Shown here: piece after piece, positions 1-11,100 of the stretch
Position numbering within the stretch: position 1 is the stretch's first letter
Layout: each line of letters opens with the position of its first letter
Source: Lyophyllum atratum
Lineage: Eukaryota; Basidiomycota; Agaricomycetes; Agaricales; Lyophyllaceae
Assembly: GCA_014905825.1 (NCBI GenBank)
Contig: JACGCN010000021.1
Location: 372,001 to 436,000 of the forward strand
Direction: 5' to 3'
DNA: 64,000 nucleotides
Made by a program: the position numbers and the translations under genes
The notes under the pieces: model-generated
Databases searched by the model: none
What the model saw: only the letters and a program-made list of their open reading frames with translations
Told to the model about the DNA's origin: nothing

Positions 1-253
1 TATACCGTAGAATTAGAAACATACCATATCACCGTTGAAACCCCCGCTGTTTGCGGCAACGTGAGCACTTGACACGAGGACGCCTTGTGTCGAACAATAT
101 CAATCGTCAGAGCCCTTGGCGGCAATGTTTATCTGGCTCAATCTGACATGCAGGAAACACCCAGGTTTTGACGGAAGCACCAGTGTCCGTGCGGGTCGTG
201 AGGAAGACAAAGTGAGTCACCGGGTGCTCTTCATGTCGAACACGGTCCTCATT

Positions 254-421
254 GTGGCTACAAGTAAAATCCGACAAGTTCTACCAATGGATACCCAAGG
301 AGAGAGATAATCTACAATGTCTTTAACACCCCGTCTGGTGTGGCTACAAGTACAATACGGCACGTTCTAGGAATCGATAAGCGAGCAGAAAGATAATGTA
401 CCCTGTCTTTAACACCTGTCC
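254..421. repeat. Imperfect tandem repeat, two ~82-86 bp units
   Basis: Two direct units start at 254 and 340, an offset of 86 bp. Both begin GTGGCTACAAGTA and both end with GTCTTTAACACC followed by a C/T-rich tail. By eye about three quarters of the bases match. The repeat lies just beyond the 3' end of the Helitron companion gene (minus strand), so it could be subterminal Helitron DNA. I could not locate a CTRR terminus with its hairpin. Confidence 0.7.
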
Positions 422-450
422 GTCTTGGGCTCTCCACCGCCCGGTTTACT

Positions 451-2045
451 CTAAACAGTCACCATCGCATCTGCATCGGAGAGGACGGCCGCTAGTTTCT
501 TGGTCCCGCGTGATGATGCAGCCTTGCCTTTCCCTTTAACCGGAGACCGGTCTTTTGCGACCGTAGCCGTCTCTGCGACAGGCAACTGGTCAGCGGCGGT
601 GGCTTCGAGACTGTCGCCCGATTTGGGCGAAGGTGAACGCAACCGGGCCCTCTTTATGACCTTGAAATTGGCGAAAGCCTCCGACCGCGCGCGGCGAGTC
701 GAGCCAAGGCTGGAACCGGACGAGGACGCGGAGGACGTGCCCACGAGTGAGGGAACCGAGGGGCGGACAGGAATTACGAGGGGTTCCTTGGAATAATCCA
801 GGACGCGAATGCTCTCAGCGTTAATCTGATAAATCTAGGGCGACAGCGGGTCAGCGTTCATCAGCGACAGCGCACAGCAGTATACGCACACGACGCTCGC
901 CACTCCCGTCCCGCAGCAAAAAGGCGTGCAGGGTACATTCGGCCATGATCAACGTACCCGGACGCAGCGCGGAATACGCATCCCAAGGAGCAATCAGTTG
1001 GTCGTCGGGGTCCCGGATATCCTGTTGTTTTAACTTGTTGGTCACCAAGTTAAAATAGGGACCTCCATAGTCTGGCAGCACGCTCGGGTCGTACCACGCC
1101 CCCGCAGTCACTGCAACGCCCGACGCGTCTGACCCAAGGTTAGCAACAATGCACCGTCCTTGATCATTAAAACCTCACCTCCGTTTGCTGTAGGTGTCGC
1201 GTCTGCCGTCTCATCAGCGACCGTCAGTGCCCGTTTCTTGATCCGGGTGTTCTTCCCGCCTTCGCCCCCACCTGGATTCTGGCACGCCAACACATTCAGT
1301 TGGCTATGTGACACAGAATAAACACTAGATGACGTACCCCATACTTCGGACCCATATGCAGCGTAATCAGGTCCTTGATGTCGGTGTTGTTGCCCTTCTT
1401 GTTCCGAATCCATTCTTTTGCCACCCCGGCCTGCGCTTTCCTGTTAGTGACCGCCCGCAACCCGATTAGATCGAGCTCACCCATTTGTTCGCCCGCTCCT
1501 CCGCCTCTTCCCCCTCGCGAATCTCATTCAACGACCCCAGTTGATTCATGTAAAGGTCCTCAATGATCTGGGTGGCGAAAGTCGGCCGTCCTATAACGAA
1601 CACGTCCTTGGATTTTGAGCCATCTCCCAAGGGTTCAAACTGCAAAACTCTCTCGTCAAAACTCAGTCATCATGACCGCATGTTCAAAACGCACCTCACA
1701 TCCTTGTCTTCCGGGGTAATGATTGCCCTTGGCATTCAGGATAGTACCAGCGGATTTTGGCATGATCTCGCCGAACACCACCGGTCCCCACTCCTTTCCG
1801 GATCGACAGTCGATGTAGGAGTAGTTATTAGACCAGCCTTGGATCTGGCGTTGAAAGTCGACATCGACCTCAGCGTTGGCGAGAGCACGGGGGCCCATCG
1901 TCTGGAAGCCCTCAGCGATGGTGTCAAAGACACCATTGGTGGCCCTGGCTTCGTACACGGCATACGCCTCCTCCGGTGAGGGGGTGTCCTCACGCTCTAC
2001 GATAGGCGAAGGAGAAACCGACAAGGTGGCAGTGGAAGAGGCCAT
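451..2045 (-). CDS. Helitron-linked conserved hypothetical protein, six exons, 441 aa
   Basis: Exons on the minus strand are 2045-1695, 1639-1481, 1430-1338, 1278-1179, 1128-890 and 834-451. All five introns are 50-59 nt with GT-AG ends, and the joined exons give 442 codons including stop. The protein has an N-terminal part carrying 'KEWGPVVFGE', a middle part with 'AGVAKEWIRNK', and a conserved-looking C-terminal core with 'WYDPSVLPDYGGPYFNL', 'RDPDDQLIAPWDAY', 'LRPGTLIMAECTLHAF' and 'YQINAESIRVLD'. A Ser/Lys-rich, NLS-like tail of about 110 residues follows. I recall this core from unnamed agaricomycete proteins, but no domain name. The beta-rich, YQINAESIRV-type segment could be a small OB-like fold; that is a guess. 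It is co-oriented with RepHel, starting 131 bp beyond the RepHel stop, and has its own TATA box, so it is probably a second Helitron gene. The open multi-exon frame argues against decay. Confidence 0.75.
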
Positions 2046-2081
2046 GGCTGAGTGATAGGAATCGACAGTGGATAGTCGAGG

Positions 2082-2089
2082 CTTTTATA
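2082..2089 (-). promoter_or_regulatory. TATA box of the Helitron companion gene
   Basis: TATAAAAG on the minus strand lies about 40 bp upstream of the ATG at 2045 and inside the 131-bp gap after the RepHel stop. It shows that the downstream gene has its own promoter and is not an extension of RepHel. Confidence 0.6.
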
Positions 2090-2176
2090 ACGCACGTCTC
2101 ATAGGAGTCGCGGCCACCAATGCCCTTCGAAGAGGAGAATTGTAAGGAGTTAGGGAGAGCGAGACTCGGCCGGCTT

Positions 2177-5100
2177 TCAGCTGCCTCGGACGTTTGAGAC
2201 ACCCGCATCACGAGGCAAGCGTCTCGGGCGCCGACGCCGTTGTTCGTGTTCAAGGGGGTCCAGGGAGCCGTCCAAGGCACGTGCCTTATGTTTTGTAGAC
2301 GGCGTCGATTGCTCAGGACCAATCGACGCGGCCACTGGACCGACAGCAGTAACCCGACGGCGCTTGCGCGCGCCGGGCGCTTGGGACTGATCTCCACGTT
2401 CGGGGAACGACGACGATGAGGCCGGCCCCAGGATTTTTTTCTTCCGGACCCTGTTAGCGTCCATGTGCTCGGCAAGTACAGTTGGTGCAGAGGCCACGGT
2501 GCTCGTATCACGTGCACGTTTCTTGATACGGGGCGCAGACACTATCGCAGGCGGTGGCGGCGCGGACGCCTTACCAGCCCCCCGACGTTGTAGGCGTTCC
2601 AACAATTTCCTTGGGTTTTCCCCATGTTCGAGGTGCGGGGCATCCTCATCCTTCTCGACATCGTCGCATTCGCTCATGTCACGTAGCATCCTTGCAGCTT
2701 CCGAAGCATCGTCCGTCTTCCCCCGAGCAACGAGTGTTCGCAGCCGGAGCACCTCAATCCGTCTTTTTTCGTCGCGGCTGTCTTGCGACAACGGGACCTG
2801 TACCCGTCTGGCTTCGAAATCCCGCAGTATGACCAGACCGTCCAAAGACGTCGCACGAGATGCCATGACGTATGGTGCTTCCGTTCCCCTGCAAGCCGCT
2901 AGATCGATAATCACGCGTTCCATCGTTTGCCCCTGCGCCCTGTGTGCGGTCATTGCAAACGCAGGCACTATGGGCACCTGCGTACGATGGAAGGTACATG
3001 TGTTGTTGTTGTAAGGATGCTTTAGCTGGAAAGACACAGAGTCCGCGAGGATAGGCATCTCATTCTGCATCAATCCTGGCATATGTTCCGCAGTCGCGTC
3101 TGGAATGTGGACAACGCATGACTGCAGGTGCCTGTCGCCCCGTGCATCCACTGTGTAGCGGATGCTCCTGATAGTCCCTCTGCTTCCGTTGACAACGCCG
3201 CCGTTGACGTCGAAATTCTGCGCGACCAAAACAGGCATCCCGACCACGAGCGGTATCTTTCCTAGCCGATACCCTGTCTTTACACACGAGATTCCACGCA
3301 GCTTTTTAACCAAAGCCTCGTCTGCAACAGGCGTCTTTTGCCTCCCGCGGCGGTCAGTGGCGTAGTAGTAGTGCAAGTCCTGACCTGTCTCCTTGGCAAA
3401 TTGGATCGCTGCACGTTCGTTGATGGCATCTCTTGTCGCATTGCTGGAGACGATTACAGGTGCATCCAGCCATCCACTTGCATTTCGGTTAAATGTTTTC
3501 GGGCTCATGATCCTGGTTTTCAGCATCGCCACGTCGTCAGGAGTACACCTGCCTTCCCGAAGCCGCTGTAGTAACTCCACAAACCCGGCATTGCGTTCAC
3601 CGGCTTGTCGATGCTGCTGATGCAGACAGACGACAGTCCGGACAGATAACCACAACAATCGGCCGGTCATCGCGTCCTGTGCGGCTGCACGTCGGCCTCT
3701 GGTCCTCAAATTCGCGTATAAACGTTGTTCGCCCACGGGCGGTAGTTGTGCAAAATCACCAGCGAAAATTACGTTGATTCCTCCGAAAATGCCGACATTT
3801 CCTTTGGCACGCGAAAGAGCCTCGCTAAGCTTGCTAAACAATTTGCAGCCGATCATGGAAACCTCGTCAACGAACAAAAAATCGACCCCTTCCCATAACG
3901 CGATCAAATCCTTGTTGTTGGCATTGGTTGTGTTACGACTGGCATGACCCATGCATAGCGCGGCGTGCAGCGTCATTCCACTCACGTTACGCGCCGCGAT
4001 ACCCATGAATGAGCACACCCGCAGTCGCCGGCTTTGGTTTTGCGTGTCAAAAAAATCCCGCAACGCATTCAGCACCCGAGATTTTCCTGTACCGGCGGGC
4101 CCGCCCAAGAACATGCGTAAAGGTTCGGAGGTGGTACAATCAACTTTGTTGGCACTCTGCTGAGCGATGATTCTGAAAGCGAGTGCCTGCTCGGCGTTCA
4201 TCGTCCATTTTTTCACGAGTTTTTCAATGGTGGTATCAATGTGGTCAGGAGCGCTTTGGGAACCTTGGGTTTCCATGATCTGGGGCAGCAAGGATGCGTT
4301 TCGCGAGTGGTCGGTGTTCGCTGCAGAAAGAGATTCGATCGTTGCACGCATGGGATTATTGGCCACGCCGGTTGCCTCAGGCGCTCTCGCGCCCTCCTTG
4401 GCCTGCTTCTTGAACTCTTTTCTACGCGTCACATAGGCTTCTCGCCAGCTGTCCTCAACATCATCATCACCTTCCTTTACTTCTTGCATTTTCGCGTCAC
4501 TTTCGTTGCCAATCTTGTCACGCTTCCCAGGGCTGAACAGGCCACCGTGTTGAGCCTGGAGCAAACAGTCTGTGACATCTTGCAAATTGTGTTCCGCGCG
4601 ATTGGACAGACATTCCTCGACGGAATCAATGTGCTTCATCACGTCCACGTCATCAACGGCTTCACCCATGAAATCATCAACCGTGTTCCTGGTTCCAATA
4701 AATTCCTGTCGCACCCGGAATCCTTTTCCCCGTGTCATGCGATTAGCGTAGTGCTCGTCCCTTTCGTCCTTGCACTCATGGAGGATCTGCATGTTGTCCA
4801 TGATTTCCCGGACACGGGGCTCTCCCGTGTTTGCACCCAGCAACCTCTCAAAAGCAGTACCCCAATCCTCCTCTGGCCGCCGCAAATCCGTAGCGTGTCT
4901 CCATGGGTGGAAAAAAATTAGCATCAGTCGGTGGTAACGACACTTTGTTTCGTGCTTGTCTCGGCGCGGTAGCGACGAAGACCCAATAGGCACAACGACA
5001 TGCCTCTGTAACGGCTGACGTATAATCTGATGATGCGTCGCCGCATTCTCATGTCCACATCCGAAATCTGACTTGGGACGGGTGCGCGATGTATCCATTA

Positions 5101-8100
5101 AAAGCTCGCGGGCGGAGAACAGCTGCTCCTCGGTTCGCACAGGGTCGTGGTCGTCTCCGGGCGCTATATCTTCACCTGCGTGAATGTCTTCTTCCATGAT
5201 CTCGTCCTCGGCTGTATCTTTGTCGTGTGTCCTTTTCTTAATCTTATCGACTTGGGCCATGAAATCCCATAGAGACAGATGCTGAAACATTACGCCACGT
5301 TGCACATAGTCTGCCACCAAGGACGACCTCCTCGTCAAAAGACCATCGTCGTCGATGTCAATTCGAACCTCCGTTTCCTCTCCAGTAACAGCGTCCACAT
5401 CAACGGTATCCTCACCCGGCTCCTCATTGTCATCCCTTTGTCTCTCTTCATCCTCATCTGGCTCATCATCGAGTTCGGATGAACTGTCGTCTGCCTTGTC
5501 TAGAGCAATCGCTGATGCATTATCGATGGGGTCCTCTTCAGACAGTGAGGTTTCGGCAGCCCCTCCACTGCCCATTTCTGGCTTTGATCGGTAGCATTCC
5601 GGGCTGGGTGACAGGCCATCGACATATGCTTCGAACAGTGTCCAGTGGAATTTTCTATACGTGTGGCTAGTGAAATGATCGCCATAACCCATCAAGTAGC
5701 TGGCCACCTGCTGTGCAGACAACTCCTGATGTGATATCATAGCATGTGCACATTTTTGAAGCATCTGCTTCGCGCGCACCGTCTTCAAATTGTCGCCCGG
5801 CAATTCCTCCCCAAGTTTGCTGACGGCCAATTCAAGCGCAGCAAAAGCGACGTGACTTTTCAATTGAGACTTGGAAATGTAGTTGGTAATATAATACAGG
5901 ACGGCTTTGGCACACGTCCCCGACCCTATGAACTGGATGTCCATGTTGCATCGCATGGCTTGAATGATGGTGGCGTTAAAGTTGTTGACCAAACCATCTA
6001 AACATCGGAGGGTAACTACGCCTGTCTCCGGATCAATCGTAGTGATAGGAATGAAGTTGGAGGGGTCAAGGTCGAATCGACACTGGTCTTTGGAGTATTT
6101 GTAACAAGTCTTTGAATGGCTGTGGACCTGACATTGTTCAACAATATTATGGAAATCCATAGCTTCGTCCTCTTCTGTTGGTTGAAGCATACCGTTTAAA
6201 CCCCTCACGGATGCGGCACGAAACTGGGAGGATGGAACTGCCGTCATGGATTCAGGAGCAGGTGGAACAGCGTTGGATATTGTATCATCCAGAAAGGCAA
6301 CCAGCCGTTGTTGAAAATCGGACCCGGGGTTGTTTGTAACTCGTTCCTTGATCTCGTTAGGATTTAAGGCGCCCTCCAACCATATCATCATATGACAATG
6401 GAGTGTGCCTCGACCTTGAGCTTCGACCACACCATAATACCCTTTGCAGAGACCAAGGATCCCCCCGTCCATATTTTTGCCGTGCCCGCAAAAGCCAAGC
6501 AATGTCTGGAAGAACGCTGTCATATACGTGTGAAAGAATTTGGCGGCAACGATGGGGTTCTTGGCTACTAGAAGCGATTGCTCCCAATAAGTTGGTATTT
6601 CCGTTTCGTCCATGTGGTCAACATCAATCTCATTCCCCGCAAGAAATTTGACGACTGGATTGTACACGTCAGCCGGATTGATTGTCAAGAAAAAACTTGG
6701 TAAGCCAAGGTGCATCATCAGACCTCGCATTTCATTCCTCATTGTCACTTTGCTTGGTGCCGACCCAGGGACTTGGGCGGTTATAACATTGACCTCTTTC
6801 ATGAGTTGCAATACCTGCCTTTCTTCGTCATCCCTTGCAGTCACAATGTCACCCCGAGTAGCGCGGTCTGTAACGGCCTGAACGGCTGCGAGGGAGACAT
6901 GTGCAAATTTACTGGCGACGCCGGCGAAGTCAGACCTCTTGACCTTTAAACTGGTGTGCAAAAGGAGCGCCCTCCGTTGTAAGATATTGAAAGCTATGAA
7001 CATGAACGAGTGGTGTTCCTGAAACCGGCGATCCGCGAGTGAAAACAAGTGGGTAACATGGGCTTTTAACGATACTGGTCGTTTCCGCTTTGGGTCTTCC
7101 ATGCCACCCAACCCATAGGGGTACAAAGTCGGGTACATCATTGGGAACAGTACGGGATTCTGATATTCGTTGACAGGGTTATGACCATGTGGAATGCTCA
7201 TGTAACCACCGTCGGCTTTGAAGTGTCTAACAGCTGCAGCACGAAGCTGATTCATTGAGGCGTGTCCGTCGACGTCGGTAATGACGACATTCTGAAATAC
7301 AGTGTCCTGCTGTGCGGCGTCTTCCGCTGGTTGACAGTTGTTACTGTCGTACCGTGCCTGTAGCATCTCCTGGGTATCAGTAGGCAAAATATGCTCGATA
7401 TGGTAAGGAAGAAAAGGAAGTTGACTGATTTCATGCAAAACGCGCTCGTTAATGCTGACGTTACGATATAGCGGATTATTATTGATTAGCCATACGAGGG
7501 CCGCCCGCACACGATCATGTTGAGCAAGTGATACCGCCGTTACCTATTTTGGATACTTACATAAGATACATGTTTTCTCTCCGATTTTGTCCATCCACAC
7601 CTCAGTGCATTCTACATTCACTGAGGTGTAAGTCCCTTATATATTTCACTCACTATCTCATACTGATACCTCGTAGTCTACCTTCTTTATTATTCAGGTA
7701 TACTCAATATATTTAGTGCATTCTACATTCACTGAGGTTCTACCTTCTTTATTATTCAGTCTCACCTCGCCGTTTCGCTCCGTTGCCCCGAATACCCGGT
7801 CCACTGCTCAACAGGTTATGGGCCCCGAACAAACCTTTGACATCTCGACCAGTAAGGTCACTCTACCGAAGCTGTCGAGCGATGGTTCCAATTGGTCGAC
7901 CTACAAAGACAGGGTCATGAACACGCTCACATCAAAGAAGCTTCGTCGTCACGTCACCGGTACAGCGCGTAAACCGGCGGAGCTACACGAGCAAAGCGGA
8001 GCCTTCTTCAGGGCTGGATCCCTCGCCCCTTTGTCGGATGAGGAGCTGGAGAAGCACGAGGATGCGATGGATGAGTGGTTGCAAAAGGAGGCGCAGGTCC

Positions 8101-11100
8101 GGGAGGTCATCTACGGAACTGTCGATCAGTCCACGTTCATTCAAGTCAAGAATGAAACTACCGCTGCTGCCGTTTGGAAGAAACTTGCCTCGATCCACGG
8201 CGATCGCGGTGTCTTGTTCGAAACCGACCTTCTCACGCGACTTCAGAATTCACGCTACGTCGAAGGCGATGATATGCGCACTCATCTCACCAACCTCACA
8301 TCCATCAAGGACCGCCTTGCCGAAATCGGTTCCCCACTCTCCGATGAATCATTCACCTCCTATATCCGCACTTCGATATCCCTCGTCCCTACATTTCGCC
8401 CCTTATTCACGACCCTTGCTGCTGCATCCCGCACTTCTGGAAAGCCTACGACGAGCCAAGATCTAATCTGGCACCTCACTGAGGAGGCGAACTCCACTGC
8501 GATAGAAGATAGCATCAATAAGTCCAATCAGGCCATGCTCGCAGCTCACGCAAAGTCGAAAGGGGAAAGCGGCCGTAAACCGAAGGGGAATGCGAGGGGA
8601 AAGGGTAAAGGGAAGGAGAAGGAGAAGCGTCAGTGTGGGAACTGCGGCATGACTGGGCACACCGATGACCAGTGTTTTACGGAAGGGGGAGGAATGGCTG
8701 GGAAGGCTCCCGATTGCGACGGCGAAAATTATGCCTTCCTCACCATCGACACTCCCAGCGACGACGACATCGAAAACGTCGCATTCGCCATCACCTCTGG
8801 GCATGATCATGAAGCCCATTCCGCATCTCCGTCTGCTGGTGTCATCCTCGATTCCGGTGCTAGTGGTTATTTCTCGCCAGACCGAGAGAAGTTCCTTAAC
8901 TTCCAGGAAATCACTCCTGAGCCTATCCGCGCAGCCGACAAACGCACGTTTAGCGCTCTTGGCAGAGGCGATCTTCGCATCGAGCTGCCTATGAAGAATG
9001 GGCAGAAGTCAACTCCCATTTTACTCAAGAAGGCATACTACGCACCTCAGATTGCCTTTACACTCGTCTCAGTGTCGTGTCTCGATCGCGCCGGGTGTTC
9101 CCTCCTCATCGAGGATGGGATGTGCGTCGTCCGCAGTCCAAAACCTCAACGAAGGATTATTGGCGAAGTCCCCGCAGTCCGTGGGTTGTATCGCATCGAT
9201 CCATCCGCCATCTTGTCCCCATCCCGTCATGTCGCCAATTCAGCGTCTAAGGTCATAACGATCAGTGAGCTCCACCGTCGAATGGGGCATATCAATCACA
9301 AAGACTTACGGGAGGCAGTCCGCCTTGGGATGGTCACTGGCGTTGAGCTCGACATGTCGTCGGAGCCCGAGGAATGCGCAGCCTGTATCAAAGGGAAGAT
9401 GTCACGTCAACCTTTTCCAAAGGAGAGCACGACCACCTACGAGCGATATGGCCAGAAAGTCGTGGCTGATTTGTGGGGTCCTGCTCAGACGAAATCCCTC
9501 GGTGGAGCATCATACTCTTACCTTAATATCGACGTCTCTACTCGGGAGGCGGAGATCTTCTTCCTTGCCCGGAAATCGGATACCTTCAAGACCTACAAGG
9601 ACTATGAAGCCTGGGTCAAGGTCCAACGTCAGGCGACGATCGAAATCTATGGTAGCGATGGGGGCGGCGAATTTATCAGCAAAGAATTCGACGAACATCT
9701 CAAATCGGTCGGGACAGTTCGTCATTTGACTGTCCACCACTCTCCCCAGTCCAACGGCATCGCCGAACGCGCCAATCGAACCTTCGTGGAGGGCGCTCGC
9801 ACCATGATGATCGCTGCAGGCTTGCCCAAATACCTATGGGCTGAAGCGTTCCGATGGATGGTGTGGCTGCGAAATCGCGCCCCAACCCGTTCCATCCCAG
9901 ATGGGAAGACTCCGCATGAAAGGGCAACAGGAAAGAAGCCTGACCTTTCGATGGTCCATGAATGGGGCTGTGTCGTTTATGTCAAACGTCGCGTTGCTGG
10001 GAAACTCGAGCCGAAAACAGAGGAAGCTCGATTTGTGGGTATAGATGACAAGGCAAAGGGCTATCGTGTCTACTGGCCTGAAAAGCGCAGGGTATCTGTG
10101 GAAAGGGATGTATATTTTAGCAGGGAAGCTATACTCAACCCGGAGAATGTCAAGTTTCCGGGGGAGTGGGACTTACCTTCGAATCCAGACATTCCCCAGC
10201 CTTCCAACCCTTCCAATTCGCCTCCCAGCACATCTCCCACCATCGAAAACCCTCCAGCTGCCGCTAAGGTCCCGAAATCGACCGAAAACGTCGGAAAATC
10301 ACTCGAAAATCCTCCAGATGTCTCAGACAACAAGAATCCCCCTCCTGCTGCTCCACCACACCTCAGAACTCGCCGGAATTCGCTTAAAGGCCTCCCACAG
10401 TACGACGAAAATGAGTACGGCCGTGGTCATCGCCGAAAACAGACGAAAAATGCCAATGCCGCTGAAAACTCGGAAAGCGCATTCGTTGCCGATTTTGATG
10501 GGATCCTCGATTCGGGCAGTGTCGAGTTTGAAGGGATCGAAGCTGAATGGTTTCAAGAGGCCATAGAGACGGCCATGGCAGCCAGTGAGGACGAGCCGCC
10601 TTTGAAGGACGCGCTCAGTGGTGATGAGAAAGAAGATTGGGCCGGCGCTATTGAGGCCGAGCTCGCCCAAATCGAGAAACTCGGCACGTGGGAACTAATA
10701 CAAGCACCCGCGGACGCCAATGTCATTCCCTGCCGTTTCGTCCTGCGTCGCAAACGCGATGCAAATGGCAATATTGTCCGCTTTAAGGCGCGTCTCGTCG
10801 CCAAGGGTTTTATGCAACGTTTCGGTGTTGACTACGACGAAACCTTTGCACCCACGGTCCGTGCAGCAACCCTTCGCACCCTCCTCTCTATCGCAGCTTC
10901 CCGCGGCTCGGTTGTCGAACAAGCCGACGTGAAAAATGCGTACCTCAACTCTTTCCTCAAGGAGAACGAGGTCATTCACATGAAATTCCCCCCTTACTAC
11001 CGCCGCTTTCGCACTCTACCACCTGAACTCGCCGATTTGACGGATTCACAGATTGTTTGCAAACTCAAACGACCACTCTACGGTACGAAGCAAGGCGCGC

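Larger units (their letters stand above)
7518..7813 (+). repeat. copia-1 5' LTR
   Basis: This 296-bp LTR starts TGTTGAGCAAG and ends GCTCAACA. An ATAAGATA element at 7561 is a weak TATA candidate about 43 bp before the predicted cap site at 7604. The LTR contains the B1-intron-A1-spacer-B2-A2 module described separately. Confidence 0.95.

Noticed and set aside
1431..1485. Apparent frameshift in the Helitron companion gene
   Set aside because: A canonical 50-nt intron (GTGAGC, branch CACTAAC, GCGCAG) at 1480-1431 restores the frame, so no lesion is needed.
4241..4921. 226-codon plus-strand frame inside RepHel
   Set aside because: Antisense shadow of the helicase linker region; no family resemblance and no splice or promoter signals.
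7716..7817. Upstream extension of the copia-1 frame into the LTR (start at 7716)
   Set aside because: It begins with a non-ATG codon in the B2 block, would require coding through LTR control sequence, and is removed if intron 2 is spliced. The first ATG after the predicted cap site is at 7818.
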